From Dipteris shenzhenensis (Eukaryota; Polypodiophyta; Polypodiopsida; Gleicheniales): a stretch of DNA of 64,000 bases. Position 1 is the stretch's first letter. Every line of letters begins with the position of its first letter. The position numbers and the translations under genes are program-made. The notes beneath the pieces were generated by a model that worked only from the letters and a program-made list of their open reading frames with translations, was not told the origin of the DNA and searched no databases. The DNA lies in assembly GCA_047967505.1 (NCBI GenBank), contig CM106540.1. One strand, 5' to 3'. Below are positions 46,501-60,767 of this stretch, piece by piece.

Positions 46501-49500
46501 GCTGCAGCAAGGGCTCATCAGCAGACACTTTAAGATCAGAGAGCAGAGTATGCCTTTCACGCCAGAGAGTATTTCTAGACGCAGTTCTTCTCTACTCTCG
46601 GCCCTAGACATAGTAGAGAGACTGTTTCGCAGCTTGTTGACTCAGACGGGATACTTCAGACACATCCAGATGCCGTCATGCAAATTGCTTCAGAAAACTA
46701 TGCCTCCCTTCTGACTGCAGATCCTGATTCACAGGCCAGAGATGATGCTAGACAAGTTAATTGGCAGCATATTCCTATGTTGGTGGACAGAGGTATGAGA
46801 GCCTCGCTTGATGCACGCTTCACCAACATAGAGTTCAGGACCGCTCTTACTGTCCCTCATAAGGGTAGTTGTCCAAGGTTAGATGGGCTTACACCCTTTT
46901 TTATTATTTTTTAGGATCAGATTGGGGATTGCATCACCTCAGCCCTGCAGGGCGTTTGGGACTCGAGTGAGATGCCCAACTCACTCTCGGAGGGTCTCAT
47001 TCATCTTATCCCAAAAGGAGGTTGCAGAAATTTAGTGTCTCAATGGAGACCAATCACCTTACTGGGCACTTTGTATAAGATCATGGCAAAAGCCATCAGC
47101 CTGCAATTGCAGCCCATCCTGCCAGATCTTATACATGACACACAGACAGGCTTTGTCCATGGCAGAAGCATTTTTGATAATATATTCTCATTTTGGGAGG
47201 CTTCTGAGTGGGCTATGCATGAGGGCCATAGACTAGCAATTCTACTCCTGGATTTCGAAAAAGCATATAACAGGGTAGATTGGGGTTTTTTGGAGGGAGC
47301 CCTTATTCGCTTTGGATTTTCAGATTTGTGGATTAGAGGGGTTTCTGGTCTTTACAAGTTAGCCCATAGCCAAGTACTCATTGGTGGAGTCAAGGGAGAC
47401 AGGTTTCAGATATCCAAATCAGTCCGACAAGGATGCCCTCTAGCCCCCTTTCTATTCTTATTTGTGGCTGAAGCTATGAGCCTCTATATTAGAGCTCAAG
47501 CTGATATTTTTGGGCTAAGACTTCCGCTGGACAGTGAGCTGGCATATGACACACCTATTTTTTTGGATGCCACTCCACAAACACTCACCTCTTTCAGGAC
47601 AGCCTTGGATTTATTTTGCATTGCAGCAGGGGCTCACATTAACTGGAACAAATCCAATGGTTTCTGGATTAGTGATGAGGACACTCCAGATTGGGGTACT
47701 AATATTGGATTTACTTGGATTCACAGGGGTGTCTCCGTCAGATATCTTGGCTGCCAGGTTGAGGTGGGCATTTCTCCAACACAGTAGTTCACTCCCGTGT
47801 TAGAGAGCATCAAGAGGAAACTCCTATTTTGGAGTTCGGCCAGACTTGACCTTGCATCCAGAGTGGTGGTTGTAAACCAGGTACTGTTGGCTACAGCCTA
47901 GTTTTTTGCTCTTGTTGGTGCCGATCTACAAGCAGTATCACTCAACTCAAGAGACCTATCAGGAATTTTTTGTGGAGTGAATTAGACGGCACTTCAGATG
48001 TGATAGCCAGGGTGGCTTGGGAGACTCTTATTCTACCCACTAAGGGAGCCTCAATATTATTGATCCAAACTTGCACTGTAGAGCCTTGCTTTGCAAAATG
48101 GTGGTCAGAGGTTTGATGCTTTGTCAAGAGCCTTGGAAGGATTTTTTCTTACGCGACATGCACACCTTCTCAAGGAGGAGATTGGATGGACAGCCCTAGA
48201 TGGACCTTTACATCAGCCCGTCTCAAATCTCCAACTTCCCCTCTCATGGCTGCCATTCTGAAAGCTTGGGATAGCTTCAGAAGTACTCTTCGGAGAGTTC
48301 CACCCTCCTCTCGTGAAGAAATTGATAGGCAGCCCGTCATGTGGAATGATTGCATACTAGATGAGCATGGTAGATCACTAGGCATGTCACATTATATGCA
48401 GTGGTCTAGATGGGAGTTGGGACCTGCATCCACGGTGGGTGCTTGGAAAGCTTTCAGGATGCTTCCAGAGGATCAGAGAGCTCGTTCAATTAGTCACCTC
48501 AGAGGAAGTGCAGCCAGGATGCAGCAGATAGATGCAGCCATACCAGTGGAGTGGATGGATACATACCATTTGCCTATTTCAGAGTCCACCTGGTGGGGGG
48601 CTTTTTCTAGGGCAGGTATCCCTCTGCAGGTTATAGCCTTGCGGGATGCACATGAGGATACCCTTGTCTTTCAGGTTCATGCACGAGGCAGACTCCACAG
48701 ATCTTCAAAGGACATTCTTTTGGAGGCTCCTTTTCAGCCTGTCAAGATTGCAGGATACGTAGAGATGGGTAGAGACTCATAGTGGTATCTTGATCCAGAC
48801 CACGTTCTCCTGGCCATTGGATCTTGGAGGCTTTGGCTATATGGAGGTTCCCCCATTAGATCCTTGCAATGGGATCCAGGGGAATGGGAGTGGATAGTTG
48901 CAGGACATGGTTTTCTCAGACTCTGGAAGGATTGTCCTTTCTTCTCTGACTCTCCTTCAGGGATGAGGTGGCATTTTCAGCCGCCACCCAAGATTTTTGT
49001 TTGCTCATTCTGAGCTGTTTTTTCTCATGCTTGACATGATGTACTCCCGCACTTGAGCTTGCTCTATGGTTTTTGTTCATACTTAATGAAGTACTTTTCT
49101 TGAAAAAAATTAATAATAACAATTCTCATAGTAACCTTAAAGAATCTATGCAGCACTTTGTCCAATAGGGGTGGAGATACATGCTTGTCAGCATGATCCT
49201 TTAGCATGATGAATGATTGGTGTCGACCATACATACATGTATTGATGTTGACCTCATCGATAAACGAGTAAAATGCTTAGAGACTTGTGAGTGCTAGGTT
49301 ACAACTAACATTCTTAACACGTACTTGCATTTTCTCTATATATTGTTGAGGTCTTATAGACTAACAATCGAATAAAAGAATGCTACAACAAGACAACATG
49401 CAAATGACCTATTAAATAACACATAATTTCAGATTGTACAACCTGCCAGTAGCATCACTTCATACCTTAAAAGTGGAGCATCAAAACCTGCAGACGTGCA

Positions 49501-52500
49501 CAAATGCAAAGACCACGTATTAGATCGTTTATGAACGCATGCTCATGCGCATGCACATGCTCATAACACCTAGGTCAAACAATGTTTAAATATATCATTT
49601 ATAAGCTGAGTCCAAAGTAATTATGAAAACATATATGTAACACGATATTCTACGATACACACATTCAAACACTACTTTGAATTCCTAAACTAAACCTACA
49701 GCTATTAGTTTCCACCAGTACAATCGTCACAAAATCCAAACACCACAGTTGCTCAATAGAATCGAGTCACCTTATTTTTTAAAAGAATGAAACTCATGGA
49801 AAATTTCCCATGCATGCACTGTTGACAAAAGCAAATGGAATCCCAATGAACTTAGTGTTCTAAATGTATCTACGTGACCGTGTGTGTGTGTGTGTGTGTG
49901 TGTGTAAACTTCTCATTTTCAGCTTCTCTTTTTTCAGCCATCTTCTTCTACTCCTCAGGTTGAATTGGCTCGGAGCAAATTTATTGATCTTGTCTCTCCT
50001 ATTGTTTCTTTGCCAAAAGCTTCATTGCTGGAAGTGTCTTTTTCAGATATTGAATTGGATGATGCTCTCAAAAATTTGGGTAAACATAAATCTCCTGGCT
50101 GGGATGGTGTGATGGTTGAATTTTTTGTTGCCTTCTGGGCTGAATTGAAGGGTCCAATCTTGCAGCTCATTAATGTAGCTTGGCAACATCAACATCTTCC
50201 TTCAACTTGGAAGCATGGTCTGGTCAAGCTTGTGCCCAAAAAACTCCTATGTGAGACTATGGCTGACTGGAGACCCATCACTTTGATGCCTGACCACTCA
50301 CTACCACCTCAGGACACTACTCCCTAAGCACAGTCCCTTCACAGGCACTACTTCTGCTTGTGACCTCTCACTGCCACATCATCACTGAGCACACTCTGCA
50401 TCTTTTTTGCCCCTCCACCTAGATCAAGTTGTATATCTTGATCCAGGAGGAATTTGAGGGTGCTACAAAAGGTGAAACGATCGATTTTTTGTGCTCTACA
50501 CGCTCATTACATCACGCCACAGTTCGGTGCAAGTATCACTCACTTTTGAGCCTCATCGACAAATCCACTTCCTACACGCACATCAGCCTTTACATCGAGC
50601 ACATAAAAAGAACCAAAGAAAATAAATTATTTGTTGTTCTTTCATCAATCGACAGTTGGTATAGATAAAGTAGACTAGATCGCCATAGAGGGGACGCTTT
50701 GAATTTCTCCAAGTTGCCAATCTAAGCCATGCCCTAAATTCCCGACTAGTTCCTACTCGGAGTCAGTCCCTATGCTCACATACGGTTTCACATCATCACA
50801 TTACCTGAAACCTAACGTTCATCAGTTCAGTGAGCAGACTTTAGAGTGTTCAAAGGCATTGCCGATTGATCAGTGGTGGGCAGATAGCACATGATTTGAT
50901 TTCACACACACATGCCATCATTGTAAAGTCTTTTCGGCTATTTCACGGCATTGTGCACTTTATTTCAGCCTTGTAAAGCCTCTTGGCTATTCCTGGCATC
51001 ATTTGCCACAGGCCTTGTAATTGATATAAACTTATTGCCAAAATGTTGGTTCAACGGATAAAGGATTTTCTTCACGATGGTCTTCATCCCAGGCAATATG
51101 GTTTTGTTCCAAGAAGGAATATACATGATAATATCTCCAATACTCTCACTACAATGGAATATGCTAAATATTCAGCACAAGATGTTTTGGTCATGTAGGT
51201 GGATGTGGCAAAGGCATTTGATACCGTACAGTGGGATTATGTCTCTCAAACCATGTATAGACTTGGTTTTGGACCAAAGCTAGTTAATGTCATTCATTGG
51301 CTTTACTCAGATTCCACTGCTCAATGCTTTATAGGGAATCATTTGTCTGAGTCTTGGACTCTAAGACGGTCAGTTCGACAGGGATGCCCTCTCAGTGCTT
51401 TACTCTATGCTATTGCTTCTCATCCTTTGCTTCTTTATATGGATTATCTGGTTGATACTGGACAGCTTGTGGGGCTACAGATTCCTGGCTCACAGCCTTT
51501 CATTGCACAAGCTTATCTTTCTTCATGCCAAAGAATTGTCCTCTGAAGCTTCGCTTATTGATGGATACCCTTTCTGATTTTGGGTTGGCAGCTGCTCTAA
51601 ATATTAATTTTCAGAAATCAAAACTCTTGCCTCTCAAGCATTGTGACTGGCATGCTCTTCTTTGGCCAGGTCAGATTATTCATCTTGAGCACATAGTAAG
51701 ACATTTGGGTAATCCAATTGGCTGGAAAATCAGCAATAAGCAACAAATGTCTTGGGTTTTCAACAAAATTCAGGACAAATTAGAATATTGGAAGATCTCC
51801 ACTTGGCCTTTGCATGTTCGGCTTCAAATTGTCCATTCTGTTGTTTTGGCTTATGTCCAGTTTTACCTACCTTTACTACATTGGTCATCTCAAGATCTCT
51901 CTTCTTTTATGTCTCAAGCCATGGAGATTTTTTGGAAAACTAAGCTTCATTAAAAAGCTTTGAGGTTGCTCAAAATGGACCTGCTTTGCTCTCCAAAGAT
52001 GCATGGAGGTTTGAATATTCTTCATGTGTCGGCAAGAAAGATCACTATGCTCAAGATTTTTTTTCAGCAAGAGCAGCCATGGTCTATTATGTTGGCGTTT
52101 TTGTGTGGCTAGATGCGCACAAATGCTTATGGGCATTGGCTCGTTGATCCATGGGAAGTAGTACTTGGCAAGTTTCAAGGTAAAATACCTGACTGTCCAT
52201 TTTCTACTGCCTTGATTCAGGATTGGAAGCAGGTGCTCTCTCGCATCAAATGGTCTCCCCATCCTGCTTCTATAGCTTCATCTCTTCGACTGGAAAGCCT
52301 TCACTGGAGTGCTGTTTTTCACTCTCCTCTTGCTGTACAACAACCAATCGGGGCTTACAATCTCATGAAGTTGGGCATTCGGTTCATTGATGATGTGGTA
52401 GATATTCAAGGGCATATTCTCTCTTTTCCGGCAGCTTGTCAACAATACAATCTTGGGATGCATCATAGACCCATATGGAAAGTTATTGCAGATCTCTCAC

Positions 52501-55500
52501 TCCCTTTTGTTCCGATTCCACCATTGGAAGTAAGAGACAGGCTTCAAGATTGGCATCTTCAGTCTTCAAGTCCAGGCTTATCCTCTGAACCTTTGCATTT
52601 ATTGACTTCCATACAGGCTTATAGATTGATTTTACCTCCTCCATAGATCGCTCATCATGCCAATTCTCTTTGGCATCTGAATAAGTCTTTATCTTGGTGG
52701 AAAGAAAATTTGAAATTAATATGGAAGTTAAAAATGCCATTAAAGCAGAGACTCTTTTTCTAGAGATGCATTGTTGGTAATTTTCCAATGGGAGTGAAAT
52801 TGGCTCAAAGAAGGATTGCCTCTCCTCTTTGTCCAAGATGTCATCATGCTCCTGAGAGTATTCAGCACGTATTGTGGTTTTGTTCATATTCCAGAGACCT
52901 TCTGGACAAGATCTATTTTTTATCTCTCAGATTTCCAGCACACAGGTTCTCGAGGTTTTTCTGGATGTTTGGCAGATTGCCACTTCTTTGTCCCAGTACT
53001 CTCTTTTCTTCCATTGGATCAGATACTGGGCATTCTGGACCCTCTGGCTTCAGCGAAATCATGCATTTCTGAATTCATCTCTTCAGCACCCTTATGAGTT
53101 CTTCCGGGCCTCATTGCGGCAGTCCTTATATGATGCCTTGCATGAGGAGGATTTGGATGTCTCTTGCATTGAGCTTTTCTTTTACTGTTTCTGATGGATA
53201 GGGCATTGGCTCTTTTCTTGGGCACTGCCCTATTGTAAAATGGGTGTTTCATAATATAATGTTCTTAGTTTCACCCAAAAAAAAAAGTGTGTGTAAACTT
53301 CCTCAGACGGCTTTTCTTATGGCGTTGTTTGGTAGGCACACTACCAGTGGGCTCTTTCTTGGCTGCCAGATGTATAACATCATCGGCTTGCCCATCTTGC
53401 TCCCTGCCAGGAAACGGTTCTGCATCTGATTTGGACATGCCCCGCTGCCAGATATTTTCTTCCTAGATTGGGTTTTTCTACATACTCGCTTTCCTGCATT
53501 TCTTTTGGCAGGCAGTTTTGGTTGTTTGGGAGGTATGCCTTTACACCGGACTGTGATTTACCTTTTTGCTTGGTGTCACTACTGGGCTTTATGGTCATTG
53601 TATCATGCTCGGAACTCTTACCTATATGGGTTTTCCTCTGTGGATCTTTACTGTTATTTCCGATCCTCCCTATCAATTGTTATTTCCGATCCTCCCTGCA
53701 TCGACCCCTTCAGGATGCGTACGCACAGGGAGATCTTCCTCCAGCCCATTTAGAAGCTTTCTTTCACTGTTTTTAGTTTTGAGTAGAAGTTGCTCCTCTT
53801 CGAAGCAGCTTTGAATGCACATTTTCTTTTCATAATATATTTCCTTTTACAAATAAGTTAAGTGTGTGTGTGCGCGTAGTAGCTGTTCCACTTTGAAAAG
53901 CTATGAATGTACATTTTTCTGAATAAAAAATCTCTTTTACAAGAAATTGTGTGTGTGTGTGTGTGTAGAGATGGGGCGGGGGAGAGAGAAGAATCCAGGA
54001 ACATGCCCAAAGTCATCATCTAATAACACAACAAATGGTGCAGTTTCAATCTCATGACAATCACTCACAAGGTTCAAACAATTACTCCATCACCTAGCTA
54101 GTAGCAAGGACTAGCTAGTATGACATCTGCATTGACATCATCAATGCCCAACGGTGGGTGTAGACCATAGTAAAAACAAATGTGCTCACACATACATATC
54201 GACCCACCCCCGCACAATTGAAAATCCATTTGTACTAAAGTCTTCATTGTTGAGAAGTGTGGTGCCAAAGTGCACAATTGAGAAGGAAAAGAATGATTGG
54301 ATGTGGGTGATTGTGACAAGCAATGATTGGCTAGAATCATCTATAAGGATGTGGTGGACAATGTACTTGGCCTATATATTGAGGCACTATGTAATGGAAA
54401 ACATATCACTTACCTTGCTCACTTTCTCTCTTATCATGTTGATTGTCTTTAATCCTCCCTAGATTTGTAACATGGTATCAAAGCCAAGATTGGTTTTTTC
54501 TCCTCTCTAGCTATTCATTTCTCATAGCTCTCTTGTAGCTTCAGTTTAGTCGCTCTCTTTTTCTTGCTGAAGTTCATGTCATCTTTTCTCTCCCAGTAAT
54601 ATACCTTAGTGCACAATAGTGTTTCCTTGCTAGATCAATTCTTTCGCATCAGCTCATGACTCTTTGCTGCTACTATTTCCGAGTATTCCTGCATCAATTT
54701 CCTTGCTTTTCTAGTAGCCGATGCCTTGGATTTGGCCATCACTAGATTGCTCCTGAACACGCTCTCTGTAGTTCCGGAGTAGTACATGCTCACTACGTCC
54801 ATTTCATTTAGTAAAATGGCTGTGTAAAAGACTGAGCCAGCAAGGAGGGTTGATTGCTACTGAGTAAAGTATGTTCATCATATCATTGTTGCTCACGACT
54901 GTCAAGGAGAAGCCAACAATTGCAGAAAGGAGCAAGCTCAATAGCAATGGCTGCGGCTGCAGCCGAGGTGACAAAACCTGGAGACTAAGTCTGTAGAGGA
55001 GGCATGAGCTGCTTGAGATGAAGCTCAAAGCAAAAGCAAAGATTTTTGGAGAACCATGGATGAGATGCAGTGAACCAGAATCGGCTATTCGTTGGACAAT
55101 ACACCGTGAAGAAACGTCCGTTCGCGACTGTTGTTGTTTGTGCCGTGAGATGGTTTAGCCTGACGGTCTCAACTTCACCTATTTGACAATAACAAGTATA
55201 TTGCTTTTCATTTCTGAATTTTTCCATTAGAAAATATTAATATATTGCTTTTCATTTTTGAATTTCACAATTTAACAGTGGTATATGAATTGAATAGCAA
55301 GAAATTAAATTTAACGAATTTAAGTACTAGGAAACACAATAATTTCAACCACCAATAACTAATGTCTGTTCAACCACGCTGGTTTAGGACAATCACATAA
55401 CTGGTGATTGAGCTGAAGCAGCCACGGTTGCATGATATTCCAACCACCGGGCTGGCTTAGTAAAATAACAATATATTGCTATTAATTTCTGCTCAACCAT

Positions 55501-58500
55501 GCCACCAGGCTAGACAACAACTAATGTCTGTTCAACCACGTTGGTTCAGGACAATCACATAATTGGCGATTGAGCTGAACCAGCCTATTGTTGCATGATG
55601 ATATCAACGTTTGACAGGCTGCTAAGGGTCTAGAAAATTGCCACATGTCACACAGTAATATTCTATGAAGCACACTTTCCATGTTGCACATGAGCACATA
55701 CTAAAACTTTGAGACGCTATAACTCGTGATGCATTAAGAATTTTCTTGCGGTTCTAAAGACAAAAGTCCTCAATTTTTTGAGTTCTTTCCATTGGAGCAC
55801 AGGGAGGTGACCGTGGCAAAATTCAATGGAGATGGATTCTATACATAGCAAATGAAGACCATGTACACATTGATGAGAAAGGGTTTATGGGAGTTAATCG
55901 AGCCGAGTGAAGAAAGTGAGAGTGCACCAAGAACCACAAACATTCACAAGGCACTTGGCATAATAGCCCAAGGGTGGTTAGGTGATGACGATATATAGTA
56001 CATTGCAGGTATCAAAGATGCAAAACTAGCATGGGAGTAACTCAATAAAAACTTTGGAAGTAAAACTAAAAGCTCAAAGGTGAATCTCTTAATGCAGTGC
56101 TTCCGGTTGGATAAAAAAGAAGAAGACACAATGACGGCTTATATCAACAAATACAAGGAATTAAAGCAACAACTAGCAGGCATGAAGAAAAAGAATGAAG
56201 AAGATGAAGCTTCAGCCGTACTGCTCAACAGTGTTGACAAAAAGCCGTATGGAACTCTAGTATCCACATTCAAAATGTTGATAAAAGTCTCAATGAGACT
56301 GAAGAGCAAGAAGCAAAAATAAAAGACAAAGTACTCCCTAATCCATCATGTGATCAAGCACTCTATGTCAAAGGGAGGAAAAGTAACTCCTCAACTCCAC
56401 CAAGATGTTACCATTGTGGGAAGCTTGGCCACACAAAAGTAACATGAATGAAATCTACATCTCAATAAATATAATTGAAAGGAAACTTTCGATTCTTAAG
56501 AGTCAAAGCTCACAAGATTCATCCTAATGAGGTCGCTCCCACTGATGGATCCAAAGTCCCCATCAATAATAGCATGGTTAAGTCAAACTCAATGTTTGTT
56601 GTTACACCCTACCCACCACGCACGCGCACGTGCACACACACACAAAAAAAACCAAGAGTGTCTTAACGTAAGACACGTGTCTTAGGTGTCTTAGGTGTCT
56701 TATCATAAGACACAAGTGTCTTAACAACCATGAGTTTGTCTGAAATGAGTAATTCTAATTATGTGTGTGTGCGCGCGTGCATGTGCACACGTGTACACAC
56801 ACACACACACCCCCCATTGGGATAGACGGACCAATTCCACCGTTCAGCCCCATAGGTAGGAAATGGAAGAGTGACACCTTTTCTTAGTACGAGGACTGCA
56901 CATGAGCAGAAATAAAGCATGCCATCTGGGCGCTGTGCTGCCCACATGGCATGTTGCCATTACATCTACCTGACAGCCATGATGCTGCCCACATAGCTTC
57001 CTAACAGCCCTCTTCTAGGTTTGAGGCACCTTGAGGGCACTTCCTTGTACTTGACAACTGTCTACTTTAGAGCAGTTTACACCTCTTGGTTACTCTACTG
57101 CTGTACACCTCTCCACATCTGTGCGTCTATTTTCAGTACGTGCATACAATAAAGTATCATAAACTTTGAATATCATTAGGGCCTGGCTGTGAAGAAAGTC
57201 TATATCACTTATCTAACGTGGTATCAGAGCCCGAGCTATCGACGCTGGTGATCGGCGTGAGCATGAAGACCTTCGATTGAGACAAACAATATCCAATCAT
57301 CTACTCAAGACATCAGAAGGATGAGACAGAAGTGACTCTAATTCAAACAGGTGTGCTAGTTGTCAAGTAAGGTTGCAGGGGTGTTTTCAATTTCAATTTC
57401 TTCAGATCCAATGGCTTCACACTTGTCTTTCCCAATTTCAGGGAGGAGGGCAAGTTGAATGGGAGAAAGCCATTAGAAGATGTATAACAGAGAATGAGCT
57501 GGTGGTCCTGATAAAGCCCTTGCTGCTATGAGTAAAGGAAAGGCAATGGATGGGAACTTGGCTACCGTGAAAAAAAAGACGGAAATTGGTCCTATTGGGA
57601 TAAGACTGGACATCGATTGCAGACATAAGAAGCTAATCAAAAAAGGACCAGTACAAGGAAGAAGAGTCAGACTAAAAACAGCAAAAATTATCTGGTTGTT
57701 TTGAACAAAATGTTTATGTTCACTCCCAACATAGCTCAGAACGTATATGTGTCAAGCTAATTCTTAAATGGGTGTTGGCTGCTGTTGGGAGGTTCATGGA
57801 GTTGAATCTACATTGAGAACATGTGCTCAGCGAAATTGAGCTGCCTGTTCAAGGAAGCATAAGTCTGTAGCTGAATCACCTCACTTCACTCAGTTTATCC
57901 AATCGGGAAGGATCAAATGCCTACTACTTTCAGTAAGGTCTACAAATTATGTGTATTTTTCTGCATTTTCTTATTCGCTGCAATACCATGAGCAACAATG
58001 ACATCAAATTCGAGGCCTCCACAACAGCACTGTAGTGCAAACAAGGACCCCAAAAAAAACTCATATCCTGACGTGACAGACATGAGAACTACTACTTTCT
58101 CTCTCAAGCCTGCCCATGCTGAGTTCTAGCTTGAAAGAGAGAGAGAAACCTTTGACCATTCAGAAGATCCATCATCACATCTGCATAACTAATACACAGT
58201 GAAAGACTTGGGTTATGCTAGCTTCTACTCTATTACTTGTGGCCTCGCGCTCAAAGAATATAGGTGCAACTGTCCCTCTATTCCTCAATGAAGAGGCTTG
58301 CTATATCTCGCTGAAACTGTAAAGAAAGCTGAGTCCCTCATGGCTGGCAGCTGTAGGGCTAAAGGTTGAAGTAAGGGACTGCTGTATAGGTTGAACCCTG
58401 GAGGAGACTAGAAGTTGCTGAAACTCTTGATGAAGAGAATGAGGGATAGGAGGGCCTTTCATAGGTTTGAACCCATTCTAAGTTGGTCTGGTCAGCCTGG

Positions 58501-60730
58501 TCACTGGCGGTGTTGAGCTAAATGTCGACATTGACCAAAAAGCAAATGTACGGAGTCCAAAAAGTCAACTCTATGCTTTTTTACCAGTTTTGTCACTCGC
58601 CGCTTCTGCAAGACCGAGTGATGCTGCTGCTGTCAAAATCTGCATCATCCTCTTTAGCACAATCTACATCTACACATGGCTCAGACTGATCTGCTTCTGG
58701 GCTGTATGGAAGCGATTGTAGGTGTCCTGACATTCCTCGACTTGGCTGAAGTATAGGCAAATGTCCATGGACCTGTAGCAGGACATCCCCTTCTGCTAAA
58801 GTTGACATAGAGGTCAGGTCTGCAGAACTATGCTCCAAAATTGGAGACTGTTCTCCAAGGACGGAGCTGTGAATGGCTGATACTTGACCAACTGTGGAGG
58901 CTATTGTGGGCCACCACATCCTGTTGGATTAGGGTTCATCACCTCCCAACCTGTGAGCCCCCAAATGTGGAGTGCATCGGGAGGTGGACCATAGGATAAT
59001 AGAGAAGGTCATGGGGCTGCCACATGGGCTGCCATTTTGGCAGCAGACAAAGAGAGGAAGTACCTGGCAAGGAGAGCCACCATGGAGGGCAGATCTGGCA
59101 GAGAATTTTCCAGAGGCTGGAGAGGACAGGACTGCACAGGGAAACCAGCAAGTAAGGGGGCTGCATGGCCAGGAGGAGGATGTCAGCAGGGCACGGGATC
59201 TGTATGGAAGGCTGTGGACTGGTGTACAGAATGTTTGAAGCAGCTCTGGAGGTCTACAGGAGCCCGCAACAGAGGCTGAAGGCAGGCACAGCATTTCGTG
59301 GATGTTTTGGGTCCCTATGGGCCTGATTTGGGGCATATATCTGGGCTGGATTAGCCTGGCCCACTGGATGGATGCCAGGTGGCCAGGCAGGCCAGCAAAG
59401 GCGTCCAAATGGAGCCCTAGGAGGGCATTTATAGAGCCCTCCCTGGTGGGGGGGAATTAAGTCAGCCAATAAGCCCTGGCTGGTCGGCTATTTTGAAGGG
59501 GGATCAGCCCCTATAAAAGGGACCATTTGGGCCCCTTCTTGGCATCACTTGGATCCATATATACACAATAGCCATTTCTATTTCTGCTGCAAGGAGAAAC
59601 TAGCCAGGAGGTCACACTTTTTCTAACACTGTATACAACATATCAAGGATGTCTCTGGCTGGCAGAAACCATAAGGAGGGCTCAGTCCCTCATGGTTGAG
59701 TGCGGTAGGAGCTGTTGTAGAGGTTGAACTATGAAGGGAGGGCTAGAAGTCGTTGAAACTCTTGATGAAGAAGATTAACGATGGGAGGGCCTTTTATAGG
59801 CCAAAACCCAACTTGATAGAGTAGTTACTAGTCCGCGTTAACCAGGTAAAGCATTAGAAAAGCACAGCCAGGGTATCGAATCACAGACTAGAAAAGAAAG
59901 CACTTCATTGGAAGCACTTCCAAAACCAATAGATGGTCTCATATCTTCAAGGTGAAAGAAGTTTGAAGGTGGATCCCATGTTGAAGACGGGTACCGAAAT
60001 ACAAGTGAATGAACAGCTCGAGGAAAGAAAAGCAACAAGTGGACGTTGTACAAACATTAGATTAGGTGATTGCCTAATGCTTGAAAAGAGCAAGATTCAC
60101 AGCGAGATACATTGGCAAGAGTGGAACAACCCCAACTAACCCATGGAACATGCAAACGTTAAGCTACGTTGAAGATCTAGGCTTCAAATAGTTCACAGGT
60201 CAAAGCAACTATATGGATAGCTGAGAAGCAGAATGGGGGAAGGTGACAGCAGCCTCATACAAGAGTTCCATTTAAAAATAAGGAGTTTGAGCAGGTTCTG
60301 AGCCATTGAAAATGTAAGAAAAAAGAGTCTTTCAGCTCTTGTAAGAGAGTAGTTCTCATAAAAATAGGACAATTTCCGCCTTCATATGATGTAAGAAAAG
60401 ACATCCTCTCTGCCTTTCAGAACATAGCAGTTCTCTTTTGTTTTTCCTGCTACGAAAATGACATTGGGATTTGTAATTCTGCTTTTTGTCTCATAGGTCA
60501 TCGATGGCAGTCATTTATTAGTGACGTTACCCTAGGTCTTATGGTGAATAGTGAATTCATCACTATTTAGTTTATGAAGGGCATCCCTTCACCCTTGTCA
60601 ATTTCGTCCTCTCTCCTCTTAGTCCTCTCCTCTCATAGAATTCCCTCACAAACTCAGAGAAGCTTTCTGTTCTTTCGAATAGATACTCGTGCTTCAATTA
60701 GATATAACCTTTCAGTGAAATTCGTGGTGT

Positions 60731-60767
<37 letters not shown>

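Larger units (their letters stand above)
43320..49120 (+). mobile_element. LINE 1, near full length, in DLH intron 2 (antisense)
   Basis: A 5.8-kb non-LTR retrotransposon flanked by AATTCTCTTAGT (43308-43319) and AATTCTCATAGT (49121-49132), a 12-bp target duplication with one mismatch. Order: a 700-bp pyrimidine-rich leader (43320-44055), ORF1 (about 44055-45440), ORF2 (45505 to about 49011), and a 3' end ...CTTAATGAAGTACTTTTC with a short A-run. It shares its leader type and 3' end with LINE 2. Orientation is opposite to the DLH gene. Decay is modest, with only a few stops and frameshifts. Confidence 0.9.

Noticed and set aside
58593-59469. Minus-strand frames of 108 and 159 codons in DLH intron 1
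   Set aside because: No recognisable domain, no splice sites that link them, and they overlap several competing frames on both strands.
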